Of a stretch of 64,000 nt of DNA, positions 24,826 through 33,898 are shown piece by piece. Location of the stretch: contig JBBQTB010000020.1 in NCBI GenBank assembly GCA_038213375.1, positions 1-64,000 on the forward strand, read 5' to 3'. The position numbers and the translations under genes are program-made. Positions within the stretch are counted from its first letter, which is position 1. Each line of letters starts with the position of its first letter. The notes below the pieces were generated by a model. That model was not told where the DNA came from, made no database searches, and was given only the letters and a program-made list of their open reading frames with translations. The DNA comes from JAAUTT01 sp038213375. Lineage in GTDB: Bacteria > Bacteroidota > Bacteroidia > Bacteroidales > JAAUTT01.

Positions 24826-26844
24826 TCACTTCTTCTTCAGCAATTCCAGCATGGCAAACATCTCATCGCGTAAACGCGCAGCTTCAATAAAATCAAGTTC
24901 TTTAGCCGCTTTCTGCATGCTTTTTTTCGTTTTCTCAATCATTTTTTCCAATGCTTCTTTTCCCATATACTGAACAACAGGATCTGCAGCTATATCAATT
25001 TTATCAGATTCTGCATAATATTTCACTTTATCTTTTGACGATTTATCACCTGAAATACCCATTATGGATGTAAGCGCCTTTTGAATTTGTTTGGGCGTTA
25101 TGTTGTTTTTTTGATTGTAATCTAGCTGTTTTACTCGCCTACGTAAGGTTTCGTCTATGGTTCGTTGCATGCTGTTGGTAACCTTATCGGCATACATAAT
25201 TACCTTCCCGTTTATATTTCGGGCTGCACGACCAGCTGTTTGTGTGAGAGAGCGTTCGGATCGCAGAAACCCTTCCTTATCGGCATCGAGTATGGCAACA
25301 AGCGACACTTCAGGAAGATCCAGCCCTTCTCGAAGAAGATTCACTCCCACCAGTACATCAAATTTCCCAGCTCTCAATCCCTCCATAATCTCCACCCGAT
25401 CCAATGTTTCTACATCAGAATGTATATAACGGCATCTAACACCCAAACGAGTAAGATAGGTGGTAAGCTCCTCGGCCATGCGTTTGGTGAGAGTGGTAAC
25501 CAACGCCCTTTCATTCACTTTAACACAATGCGAAATTTCCTCCATTAAATCGTCAATCTGATTAAGACTTGGCCGAACAGTAATCATTGGATCCAGCAGT
25601 CCGGTTGGTCGAATTACCTGCTCCACAATTATACCTTCCGACTTTGCAAGCTCATAGTCGGCTGGAGTTGCACTTACAAAGATGGTTTGCCCCACAAGTA
25701 TTTCGAACTCCTCGAACTTGAGTGGACGGTTATCAATGGCCGATGGCAGCCGAAATCCATATTCCACCAGATTTTGCTTACGAGAATGATCGCCACCATA
25801 CATCGCCCGTATTTGAGAAATAGTAACATGACTTTCGTCAATTACCATAAGAAAATCATCGGGAAAATAGTCCATTAAACAGAAAGGTCGGGTACCAGCT
25901 TTACGACCATCAAAATACCTCGAATAGTTTTCGATACCCGAACAATAACCCAATTCTTTAATCATTTCCAGATCGTATGTCACACGATCTTCCAGTCGTT
26001 TGGCCTCTTCTTGTTTACCTATTTGCTTGAAGTACTCGACCTGTTTAAACAAATCGTCCTGAATTTCGCGAATGGCACCCTGCATCCTGTCGCGCGTGGT
26101 TACAAAAATATTTGCCGGATAAATAGGGGCTTCTTTTAAATCTTCAATTTTATGCCCGGATAGCGGATCGAACGAGTAAATTTCTTCCATCTCATCGCCA
26201 TAAAAGATAACACGATAAGCAAGGTCGTTGTAAGCAAGATAGACATCAACCGTATCGCCTTTAACGCGAAAACTGCCACGTTTAAATTCAATTTCACTTC
26301 TATAATACAAGCTATCGACCAGCTTTCGCAAAAAGGGATTCCGTCCTTGCTTCGACCCTTGTTTTATATAAATAGTATTACTCTCAAAATCCTCAGGATT
26401 ACCAATACCATACAAACACGAAACAGACGAAACCACAATCACATCACGCCTTCCGGATAGAAGCGAAGAGGTAGTACTTAATCGGAGTTTTTCTATTTCT
26501 TCGTTAATGGATAAATCCTTCTCAATATAAGTACCAGTGCTTGGGAGATACGCTTCGGGTTGGTAATAATCGTAATACGAAACAAAATACTCCACGGCAT
26601 TTTGCGGGAAGAATTGTTTAAACTCACCATATAACTGTGCCGCAAGTGTTTTGTTATGGCTCAAAACTAACACCGGACGTTGTAATCGTTCAACAACATT
26701 GGCAATTGTAAATGTTTTTCCCGATCCGGTAACACCTAGGAGAGTGTGGTACGTAATACCTTGTTTAATTCCCTCAACAAGTTGCTCAATGGCGTCAGGT
26801 TGGTCACCGCTTGGCTCAAACTCGGAAACAATTTTAAAATCCAT
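24826..26844 (-). CDS. uvrB: Excinuclease ABC subunit B
   Basis: The 672-residue DNA-repair helicase-like protein loads onto damaged DNA with UvrA and recruits UvrC. It has Walker A GVTGSGKT at residues 37-44, the beta-hairpin motif YYDYYQPEAYLP that clamps the strand, DESH (VIDESHVTISQ), helicase motifs V and VI (LREGLDLPEV, QTAGRAARN) and a C-terminal UVR domain (about 630-665, with LDFIEAARLRDEM) for UvrC contact. Full length. No partner uvr gene is adjacent. Confidence 0.98.
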   Translation of the reverse strand: MDFKIVSEFEPSGDQPDAIEQLVEGIKQGITYHTLLGVTGSGKTFTIANVVERLQRPVLVLSHNKTLAAQLYGEFKQFFPQNAVEYFVSYYDYYQPEAYLPSTGTYIEKDLSINEEIEKLRLSTTSSLLSGRRDVIVVSSVSCLYGIGNPEDFESNTIYIKQGSKQGRNPFLRKLVDSLYYRSEIEFKRGSFRVKGDTVDVYLAYNDLAYRVIFYGDEMEEIYSFDPLSGHKIEDLKEAPIYPANIFVTTRDRMQGAIREIQDDLFKQVEYFKQIGKQEEAKRLEDRVTYDLEMIKELGYCSGIENYSRYFDGRKAGTRPFCLMDYFPDDFLMVIDESHVTISQIRAMYGGDHSRKQNLVEYGFRLPSAIDNRPLKFEEFEILVGQTIFVSATPADYELAKSEGIIVEQVIRPTGLLDPMITVRPSLNQIDDLMEEISHCVKVNERALVTTLTKRMAEELTTYLTRLGVRCRYIHSDVETLDRVEIMEGLRAGKFDVLVGVNLLREGLDLPEVSLVAILDADKEGFLRSERSLTQTAGRAARNINGKVIMYADKVTNSMQRTIDETLRRRVKQLDYNQKNNITPKQIQKALTSIMGISGDKSSKDKVKYYAESDKIDIAADPVVQYMGKEALEKMIEKTKKSMQKAAKELDFIEAARLRDEMFAMLELLKKK

Positions 26845-27079
26845 AAAATATCCTGAAAAAGTAAAGGTTCAAAGATACGAAAAACAAATCGTCGGATCAA
26901 AAAAGAGCCACTAATGGGCACTGTTGTACTTTCTTTGAGATCATTTCTTCAATATGTGTCTTTTGCCAAAAGATAAAAAAGAAGAATTGTCTCATTTGAT
27001 TGTGGTTTGACCAAAATTTCTACCTTTATGTAAGAAAAACCAACTTTGAAACAGGATACCCAAAACCAGCAATGATCGT
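26845..27079. other. Divergent gap between uvrB and the cyclase-HD gene
   Basis: A 235-base AT-rich gap must hold the promoters of both genes. TACCTTTA near 27022 on the plus strand resembles the -7 box. No gene or strong hairpin is seen. Confidence 0.35.
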
Positions 27080-28471
27080 ATGGAAAAGTTTCATGATAAT
27101 CAGTTTGTCAAACGATTTGCCAGGCTTGTTCAGCAAAATAAGGACTTAAGCCAGGAACTCCGGCAGCTTCGCGAGAAGTATAATGAACTGATGCATAAGA
27201 GCGAAGAATACGAACAGATTGTTAGCAAATACGCTCAATATTCTGAAGTTAAGGAAGTATTGTCGTCCGACCGGCCGCAATCCTTAAAGTTTAATATGGC
27301 CACGGTGCTTTATGGCGAATTACATGGTTTTTCAGACATCACCCCCGATATGGACACAGAGGCTCTTATGGATCAACTCGACCAATTATATATAAAATTT
27401 GACCAAATCATTCGAAAGTATCCGATTGCCAAAATCAAGACTATAGGCGATTCTTACATGTGCGCGGGGGGTATTCCTGAAAAAAATATCACTAATCCAG
27501 TAGAGGTAATATTGGCTGCAATGCAAATGCTACATACTGTAAAAACTTTCAATAATTCAACAAAACCTATCTGGGAGATTCGCCTTGCAGTGCATACCGG
27601 ACCAGTATCAGCTACTATAACCGGAAAACAGCGTATTACTTATGACATCAAAGGCGATACAGTTAATATCGCTAGTCGAATGGAATCATCGGGGAAGAAT
27701 GGAGAACTATTAATCTCGGTAATGACTTACGAGCTAATTAAGGAAATATTCACTTGCGAATATTATGGCACACTCCCTGTAAAATACAAAGGAAACCTCG
27801 ATATTTATTTCGTTACAGGAATTAAATCCGAATTGTCCGAAGATGGTTTGGGAAAGATCCCCAACCAAAACTTTAACACTAAATTTGCGCTCCTTCAGTT
27901 TTACGATATTCAGGAATTAGTATTCGATAAACTGGAACAGGAACTTCCGAGAGATTTGCATTACCATAACCTGAAACATACGGTAGATGTAGTTACTGAG
28001 GTAGAATTGATAGGTTGGGCAGAAGGTCTGGAGGATAGTGAGATGTTAATACTTAAAACAGCTGCCCTATTTCACGATTGTGGACATACTATTGACTATG
28101 ATAATCACGAATATCATGGGACAGTTATTGCCAGAGATATGCTTCCGAAATTTAATTACAGCAAGGACCAGATTGATAGAATCTGTGAAATAATCTTGTC
28201 AACAAAGTTGCCACCCAACCCACAAAATCTGCTTGAATCAATAATTTGCGATGCCGATCTTGATTATTTTGGTCGAACCGACTTCATTCCGGTTTCGAAT
28301 ACTCTTTTCGAAGAATTGAAAGTGCGAAACAAAATTGCATCAATCAACGATTGGAACAAACTACAGCTATCATTTATCTCTGGCCACCAGTATTTTACTC
28401 ACACAGCACGAAAGCTGAGAGAAGTTAATAAACAAAATCAGATCGAACGTATTCGTCAACTTATTACATAA
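27080..28471 (+). CDS. Class III nucleotidyl cyclase fused to an HD phosphohydrolase domain
   Basis: The 463-residue protein has an N-terminal coiled coil (about 15-50), a class III adenylate/guanylate cyclase domain (about 70-250) and an HD domain (about 285-455). In the cyclase, Lys120 and Asp124 sit in IKTIGDSY, and YDIKGDTVNIASRMES carries the Asn and Arg of the transition state. The first metal residue is Glu80 (YGELHGF) where most have Asp. The HD domain has YHNLKHT, LFHDCGHT and CDADLDYFG, the metal-binding set of cyclic-nucleotide phosphodiesterases. It thus appears able both to make and to break a cyclic nucleotide, or the HD part may sense one. No membrane segment is seen. Confidence 0.88.
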   Translation: MEKFHDNQFVKRFARLVQQNKDLSQELRQLREKYNELMHKSEEYEQIVSKYAQYSEVKEVLSSDRPQSLKFNMATVLYGELHGFSDITPDMDTEALMDQLDQLYIKFDQIIRKYPIAKIKTIGDSYMCAGGIPEKNITNPVEVILAAMQMLHTVKTFNNSTKPIWEIRLAVHTGPVSATITGKQRITYDIKGDTVNIASRMESSGKNGELLISVMTYELIKEIFTCEYYGTLPVKYKGNLDIYFVTGIKSELSEDGLGKIPNQNFNTKFALLQFYDIQELVFDKLEQELPRDLHYHNLKHTVDVVTEVELIGWAEGLEDSEMLILKTAALFHDCGHTIDYDNHEYHGTVIARDMLPKFNYSKDQIDRICEIILSTKLPPNPQNLLESIICDADLDYFGRTDFIPVSNTLFEELKVRNKIASINDWNKLQLSFISGHQYFTHTARKLREVNKQNQIERIRQLIT

Positions 28472-28472
28472 T

Positions 28473-28486
28473 CTCCCATGTGGGAG
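28473..28486. terminator. Short hairpin between convergent genes
   Basis: CTCCCA-TG-TGGGAG is a perfect 6-base stem just past the cyclase-HD stop, between two convergent genes. There is no long U tract, so terminator function is tentative. Confidence 0.35.
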
Positions 28487-28526
28487 TTACGATAGGCACT
28501 TACTTACAAAGCGCTCATTCATTGTT

Positions 28527-29645
28527 CTATAATTCTTTCACAAAGTCAATAACATCTTTGGCAAAACTTTTCCATGACAGGGAATCTTTCATAGATCGAA
28601 TTCCTGCAACAAGCTGATCCGACAACCTTTTGTTAAAAAACTCCTGAATGCTATAGGCCACTGTATCAGGTTCGCATTCGTTAACAATTAATCCGGTATG
28701 CATGTGTTTTATCGATTCCTTTAGTCCGCCAACATCTGTGGCAATTACCGGAACATCAAAGTGATAAGCTATGGAGGTTATACCACTTTGCGTAGCCGTT
28801 CTATAAGGCAATACACATACATCAGCAGCCGAAAAAAACAAAGGAACCTGATCGTCGGTAATATAATCGTTAAATATAAATACCCGATTTCGCTTACTAA
28901 GGGAATTAATCAATGTTTGGTATTTCTCGAAACTGCCATAGCTCTCTCCTGCAATCAGCAATTGATAAGAATCATCAAGTTGATCAAAAGCTTTGATAAG
29001 AACATCCAGTCCTTTATATTCGCGAATAAATCCAAAGAAAAGCAATGTTTTTTTATCAGAAGCAAGTCCTAATCTACTTTTAGCTTCTGAAGCATTCAGT
29101 TTTTCACCAAAATGGTCGTAAAGAGGATGATCTTTACGAAGACAGCGGGCATTGGGTGAAAGAGTAAGTAAATCATGTTTTACAGAATCGCTCATAGCCA
29201 CAAATCCATCGTTTTGTTTTAAAAAGTAGTTCGAAAACATACTATCAAAAAAACGACTCTCGTGGGGTAATACATTATCAAGTATAGTAACCACTTTGGT
29301 ATGTTTTGGCATCAGACGGGCAACGGTTCCCAATGATGGCCCAAAAAAAGACATCCAATATTTCATAATTAGTAAATCAGGGTCAAAAGCCTTAATTTTT
29401 CTGGCCGCCGAGAAATATGAAAGAGGATTTACCGAATCAAGAACTGCTAGGCTTGGTATGGATTGAGCCTTTTCGTCGTTTGTAACATATTGGGTTTTTC
29501 CAGGAAACAAAATGTCGGGATATTGGCGTGAAAAAGTGAATGCCTTTACCTGATGTTCTTGTTCAAACTCCTTGTACAATGATGCATTGAACTGGGCAAT
29601 ACCGCCACGAAAAGGAAAAAAAGTAGATAGATAGGCAATACGCAT
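28527..29645 (-). CDS. Glycosyltransferase family 4 protein
   Basis: The 372-residue protein begins MRIAYLSTFFPFRGGIAQFN with the N-terminal GT-B glycine-rich turn (FPFRGGIA). The C-terminal lobe has LLFFGFIREYKGLDVLIKAF, the sugar-nucleotide region, and then ADVCVLPYRTATQSGITSIA, the E-x7-E-like loop. Members transfer sugars onto lipopolysaccharide, capsule or glycolipid at the cytoplasmic face. No polysaccharide cluster surrounds it, so the acceptor is unknown. The adjacent gene is a second glycosyltransferase, separated by a palindromic element. Confidence 0.9.
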   Translation of the reverse strand: MRIAYLSTFFPFRGGIAQFNASLYKEFEQEHQVKAFTFSRQYPDILFPGKTQYVTNDEKAQSIPSLAVLDSVNPLSYFSAARKIKAFDPDLLIMKYWMSFFGPSLGTVARLMPKHTKVVTILDNVLPHESRFFDSMFSNYFLKQNDGFVAMSDSVKHDLLTLSPNARCLRKDHPLYDHFGEKLNASEAKSRLGLASDKKTLLFFGFIREYKGLDVLIKAFDQLDDSYQLLIAGESYGSFEKYQTLINSLSKRNRVFIFNDYITDDQVPLFFSAADVCVLPYRTATQSGITSIAYHFDVPVIATDVGGLKESIKHMHTGLIVNECEPDTVAYSIQEFFNKRLSDQLVAGIRSMKDSLSWKSFAKDVIDFVKEL

Positions 29646-29687
29646 TATTTGGCAGACTAATTAAAATAATAATTTAATAATCTAATT

Positions 29688-29793
29688 CAATGTCGTTTAG
29701 TTAAGAATTTATTCGTTGCTCAACCCCTCCCTAAATCCTTCCCCGTTTGGGGGAGGGTAAGGAGTGGGTAGTTTTATTAACTAAACGACATTG
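29688..29793. repeat. 106-base palindromic element with 17-base terminal inverted repeats
   Basis: The left arm CAATGTCGTTTAGTTAA (29688-29704) and right arm TTAACTAAACGACATTG (29777-29793) are perfect complements. Inside is a second imperfect hairpin of C/T-rich then G/A-rich sequence (about 29722-29770). The element lies between two minus-strand glycosyltransferase genes. It has no coding capacity. Its form is that of a MITE or large REP-type element. Confidence 0.75.
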
Positions 29794-29804
29794 TAACCTA
29801 ATTG

Positions 29805-30902
29805 TTAGTTTTTATTACGATTCATTAACGACACAATTGAATCGTTCACTTTTTCAGCAGTAATATCGTGCATACAACTTAATTCCCTTGTACAGGTATT
29901 GCCGTAGTAACAATCGCAACTAGTTGATGGCTCTATAATTACGCCGTGGTTGTACAAATAAAACTCATTTCGGTTAAAAATATTGTTCATCAACACCAGT
30001 GGTACTTTAAGTGCCGTTACAATGTGCATCATCATCGATACCTGGGTTACAACCACATCGCAATTGGATGTTAATGCAATAAATTCTGTTAATGAAAAAA
30101 ATCCGGGATAATAGGCATCCGACAATTTAACCAATTCCCGATTGTTTTCATCCTCAGCCTCACCGCCAAGTAAAATAGGAAAATAGTTTTCGGCCTTAAG
30201 TTGACGTACCAATTCAATCCAATGTTCGTTTGGCCATAAACGTGTTGTCCAACGTTTACCACAGCCGGTATTCAGTCCAATAATAGGTTTCCCATCCGAA
30301 AATTTGCGGAGAGATTTCCATTTATTTGCCATAACACGATCTACGTCCAGCAAATAAGGTTCATCATTAAATTGAAAATTACAGATTTCAAAAATTTCAT
30401 CGAGATAATGCCTTGTATTCGCTTTTGACTTTTGATCGAACAATCCGGTTATAAGCTTATGTTCAGCGTTTGGCGTAGCAATATCAATGTGATTATTATG
30501 CCAGATAAATCCATATTTTTCAGTAGCATCCACATCTTTTAAAAGAGAACAAGCTTCGGTTTCCTTATCAAGATTAACAGCAATATCGTATTTCGTATTC
30601 TGGATAGCATATACTGATGGAAAATCGAACTTACAAATGTTATTTACAAACTTTGAAGAAACAATCTCTGGTGAATGAGTTACCCAGGTAATGTGGCAAT
30701 AGGGATAAAGCTGATGAAATTTGACAACTAGGGGACTGGTTCGAATAACATCACCAATCGCACCGAGTTTTATGATAAGAATTCGTTTCGAAATAGGAGT
30801 GTATTCATCGCAATCAGTGCATATTTTGCCACTGATTTTGTTTGGTTTGCACGGTATATGACCTTTGAAATGAAAGCAGTCAAATTTTAGCGATTCTATC
30901 AT
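29805..30902 (-). CDS. Glycosyltransferase family 9 protein (heptosyltransferase-like)
   Basis: The 365-residue protein has the GT9 pattern ISKRILIIKLGAIGDVIRTS (KLGAIGDV being the ADP-heptose family motif near residues 45-52), then FHQLYPYCHITWVT, and in the C-terminal lobe IIGLNTGCGKRWTTRLWP and a DVVVTQVSMMMHIVTAL stretch. These enzymes normally add heptose to lipopolysaccharide core. An N-terminal Cys-rich extension (HIPCKPNK, CTDCDEY) and C-terminal Cys residues (CDCYYGNTCTRELSCMH) are unusual and might bind metal. It ends about 100 bases before the palindromic element. Confidence 0.85.
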   Translation of the reverse strand: MIESLKFDCFHFKGHIPCKPNKISGKICTDCDEYTPISKRILIIKLGAIGDVIRTSPLVVKFHQLYPYCHITWVTHSPEIVSSKFVNNICKFDFPSVYAIQNTKYDIAVNLDKETEACSLLKDVDATEKYGFIWHNNHIDIATPNAEHKLITGLFDQKSKANTRHYLDEIFEICNFQFNDEPYLLDVDRVMANKWKSLRKFSDGKPIIGLNTGCGKRWTTRLWPNEHWIELVRQLKAENYFPILLGGEAEDENNRELVKLSDAYYPGFFSLTEFIALTSNCDVVVTQVSMMMHIVTALKVPLVLMNNIFNRNEFYLYNHGVIIEPSTSCDCYYGNTCTRELSCMHDITAEKVNDSIVSLMNRNKN

Positions 30903-30923
30903 CAGGGCTTAAAATGTTTTTTA

Positions 30924-31463
30924 TTATTTTATCTGGCTAACAAATGTTTTCTGATATTCATCCATCGGTACTGATTTGTATTTGTTTTCAACTATGTAAT
31001 TCAAAAGAGGTTCAAACTTATCTGCCGTATAGAAACCGGGAACAGCGAAAATTAATTGCAAACTCTCTGTCAAATAGGCCACAGAAGGATATGACAATTG
31101 TCCTTGTAGCAAGGCTACGGCAAACTGATGAGTTGATCGCGTTCCTTTTTTTTCATTGATAAATGTGTGACCTTCAAACACAATTGAATCGAATGATTCG
31201 GCGTTAAACTTAACAGGATAAAAATGTTTATTAAGATATTCGGCAACCACCGGATGATTAAATGTTTCCTTATCCATCTTTTTGCACCAACCACACCAGT
31301 CGGTATATACGTCAATAATAATCTTTCGGGGCTCCTTTTTCTGAAGTTGTAAAGCCTGCTGAATAGTGTACCATTTTACATTGATCTCTTTTTCCGATTG
31401 GGCTTGAATTGCAAATTGTTCAGCCAATAAAAGAAGTATGACGAGTAGCGATATCTTTTTCAT
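30924..31463 (-). CDS. Secreted thioredoxin-like protein
   Basis: The 179-residue protein has a signal peptide (MKKISLLVILLLLAEQFAIQA) and a thioredoxin-type active site WCGWCK with Cys57 and Cys60, followed by MDKETFNHPVVAEYLN, as in the DUF255-like and DsbD C-terminal-type families. VDVYTDWCGWCKKMDKETF-type proteins are common periplasmic oxidoreductases of Bacteroidota. It ends 21 bases before the GT9 gene start on the same strand and may be cotranscribed with it. Redox partner unknown. Confidence 0.88.
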   Translation of the reverse strand: MKKISLLVILLLLAEQFAIQAQSEKEINVKWYTIQQALQLQKKEPRKIIIDVYTDWCGWCKKMDKETFNHPVVAEYLNKHFYPVKFNAESFDSIVFEGHTFINEKKGTRSTHQFAVALLQGQLSYPSVAYLTESLQLIFAVPGFYTADKFEPLLNYIVENKYKSVPMDEYQKTFVSQIK

Positions 31464-31727
31464 AAAACGTATAATTTCAATGCAAAGTTAACAAAATTAA
31501 CCAGATATGAATTGATAAATATATAGATTTAAACGTCTGAAAACCAAATAATTATATCTTCTAAACCTTGGATGTATACTGATAAAATGAATATTATGAA
31601 GGGGTAGTTATTGATTTTAAAACACTAAGCTGAATACCATTAGGTTTTCGGTGGTTATTTATAAATGCATCAGTAACTTTTTCCACATGGTTATATTTTA
31701 AGTTACATTCTTTATTTAGAACTACTT

Positions 31728-32207
31728 TTAGACACAAGTAAATGGAACCTTTTGAAAATGAATTTGAATTTGACCTGTTTCCTGAAAATGTAGCTTATTA
31801 TATACAGAAATAGTTTCGGCGGTTCCAGCTAATGCATTGATAAATATAGAGGTATATCCTTTCAGATGTGCAAATTGTTCGATAAACTGAAGTATCTCAT
31901 TTTCAATCCCCTGCCTTTTCCAATTAGGATGTACAGCTAAACGATGTGCTACTAAAGGTTTAGAGGAGTCTTTGTTACATGAAAGGTTTTTGTATTCAGC
32001 CTTAGTATCCACTTCCATGGTAATCATACCAAGCGTAACTCCGTTTTTCTTGTACAGATAAATATTCCCTTTGTTAAGATCACTACTGATAAGATGAAAT
32101 TGCAAATTCCAATGAAGCGAGCCATTTGGTTTCATATCATGAAAACAAACCTTTAAAAGATACAAAATCTCTATCAGGTCGTTTGATGTAGCTTGCAAAA
32201 TGCTCAT
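31728..32207 (-). CDS. GNAT-family N-acetyltransferase
   Basis: The 159-residue protein has the GNAT motif A: AHRLAVHPNWKRQGIENEIL (R/Q-x-x-G-x-G/A position reading RQGIEN), which binds the acetyl-CoA pyrophosphate, and a C-terminal LHFQETGQI strand typical of the fold. The acceptor substrate cannot be told. It is a single gene with about 265 bases free downstream. Confidence 0.85.
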   Translation of the reverse strand: MSILQATSNDLIEILYLLKVCFHDMKPNGSLHWNLQFHLISSDLNKGNIYLYKKNGVTLGMITMEVDTKAEYKNLSCNKDSSKPLVAHRLAVHPNWKRQGIENEILQFIEQFAHLKGYTSIFINALAGTAETISVYNKLHFQETGQIQIHFQKVPFTCV

Positions 32208-32455
32208 TGAATATAAATTAATAAAATTGATTGGTTTGTTTTTGGTGCAATTTTTTTACTTATAGAAAAAATTGTTTTAAATTGCATCATCAACAACAAC
32301 ATTAACGAACAAAATTTCATTTAATGCTACAGATACACGTCAAATTTATGATTTTTCTTTTGTCTTAATAATCAGTAATTAGTAAATTTTGATCAAATAG
32401 AAGAAAAAATAGAGCTGTACGAGAAATACTTTTACCAATCCAATAACTGCCCTTA

Positions 32456-32463
32456 TCTTTGAT
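32456..32463 (+). promoter_or_regulatory. Bacteroidota -7 promoter box
   Basis: TATCTTTG fully matches TAnnTTTG, 17 bases before the lipoprotein gene start; CTTTTACC 20 or so bases earlier could be a weak -33 region. Confidence 0.45.
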
Positions 32464-32480
32464 TAAATTCAAAACAGCCG

Positions 32481-33893
32481 ATGCGGAATTTTTCATCAAT
32501 AGTAATTTACTTTATAATCATTGCATTAGTTATTATTTCGTGTCAAAAAGAATCATTTTATGAAGGCAAAGATGCCACATTAAAATTTTCGATGGACACT
32601 GTTTCGTTCGACACCATTTTTAGCGCCATCGGAACAACCACCAAACGACTGATGGTGTATAATCCCTATAACAAAAAAATCAATATTGCAAGTATCACTA
32701 TTGCAGGAGTTAATTCACCGTTCATCATAAACATCAATGGCCAAAACACCAATAAAATAAATGATATTAAGATAAGCCCTAACGATAGTTTGTACATTTT
32801 TTTGCAGGTTTATACAAACCCCACAGGGCATAACCTTCCTCTGATAATTGTAGATTCCCTGATATGTAATGTAAATGGAAATAAACAGAACATTAAACTT
32901 ATAGCCTACAGCCAGGACGTTCACATCATTAAAACGCAAACAATAAAAACACAAATCTGGGAAGCCGATAAACCATATCTTCTGTTTGGTAACATAACTG
33001 TGGATAGCTGGGAGACACTTACAATAAAACAAGGAGCAACCATTTATTTTCACAAAAATTCGAACCTGCTGGTAAAAGGAACTCTTAAGGCTTTGGGCGA
33101 ATTTGGTAAGCCTATTTCTTTCAAAAGCGACCGCCTCGAAAAAGAATACATCGATATTCCAGGACAATGGGGCGGAATTACCCTTCTTCCTGGAAGTAAA
33201 AACCATATCCTTAACTGGTTAGTGGTTGAAAACGGTACTTCTGGTATTGTTTTGGGAGGCATAAATGATTTTTCTAAACCCAATTTGGAGATTTCTAATA
33301 GCATTATTAAGAACATGGCATACAGTGCATTGCTTGCTTATAATGCAAAAATTAAAGCAGTTAACTGTCTAATAGTAAATTCAGCAACATACACCTGCGG
33401 GCTCCTTGGTGGAGGTGATTACGAGTTTTACCACTGCACTCTGGGAAATTATTATAGAGCATATGTCAGTCGCAATTTTGCAATTCCAACACTTTATCTT
33501 TCAAACTATTTTATTGATAATCAAAACCCGTCAATGAAAACAAACTCGGCACTAACAAAAGCTAATTTTTACAATTCGATTATTTATGGAACTAATACTG
33601 AGGAATTAGGTCTCGATTCCGTCGCATCTTCTGTATTTCTCTATATATTTGATCATTGCCTGATAAAAAGCAAAAGATTCAACAATCGAAATACCAGTAC
33701 TTTTTCCAATAATGTGTGGAACAGCGATCCAAAATTTAAGTCGCCTGATAAGTTTGATTTTCAACTTGATACACTATCATCTGCACAAAATGCAGGAAAT
33801 ACCCAGATAGGGAAGCTTTTTCCGAAAGATCTTGACAACAATGACCGCAAACTGATACCGGATATAGGCGCTTACGAAAGAATTGAAAAATAG
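32481..33893 (+). CDS. Lipoprotein with right-handed beta-helix-like region
   Basis: The 470-residue protein has a lipoprotein signal (IIALVIISC, lipobox Cys near residue 21). An N-terminal beta-sandwich-like part (FDTIFSAIGTTTKRLMVYNP) follows, then a region with repeated short strands and WGGITLLPGSKNHILNW/VENGTSGIVLGG motifs, typical of parallel beta-helix proteins. The C terminus has DIGAYER, the choice-of-anchor-type end seen in such proteins. It is six bases from an endonuclease/phosphatase-family gene on the same strand and likely cotranscribed. Outer-membrane location is expected; ligand unknown. Confidence 0.82.
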   Translation: MRNFSSIVIYFIIIALVIISCQKESFYEGKDATLKFSMDTVSFDTIFSAIGTTTKRLMVYNPYNKKINIASITIAGVNSPFIININGQNTNKINDIKISPNDSLYIFLQVYTNPTGHNLPLIIVDSLICNVNGNKQNIKLIAYSQDVHIIKTQTIKTQIWEADKPYLLFGNITVDSWETLTIKQGATIYFHKNSNLLVKGTLKALGEFGKPISFKSDRLEKEYIDIPGQWGGITLLPGSKNHILNWLVVENGTSGIVLGGINDFSKPNLEISNSIIKNMAYSALLAYNAKIKAVNCLIVNSATYTCGLLGGGDYEFYHCTLGNYYRAYVSRNFAIPTLYLSNYFIDNQNPSMKTNSALTKANFYNSIIYGTNTEELGLDSVASSVFLYIFDHCLIKSKRFNNRNTSTFSNNVWNSDPKFKSPDKFDFQLDTLSSAQNAGNTQIGKLFPKDLDNNDRKLIPDIGAYERIEK

Positions 33894-33898
33894 CTCAA

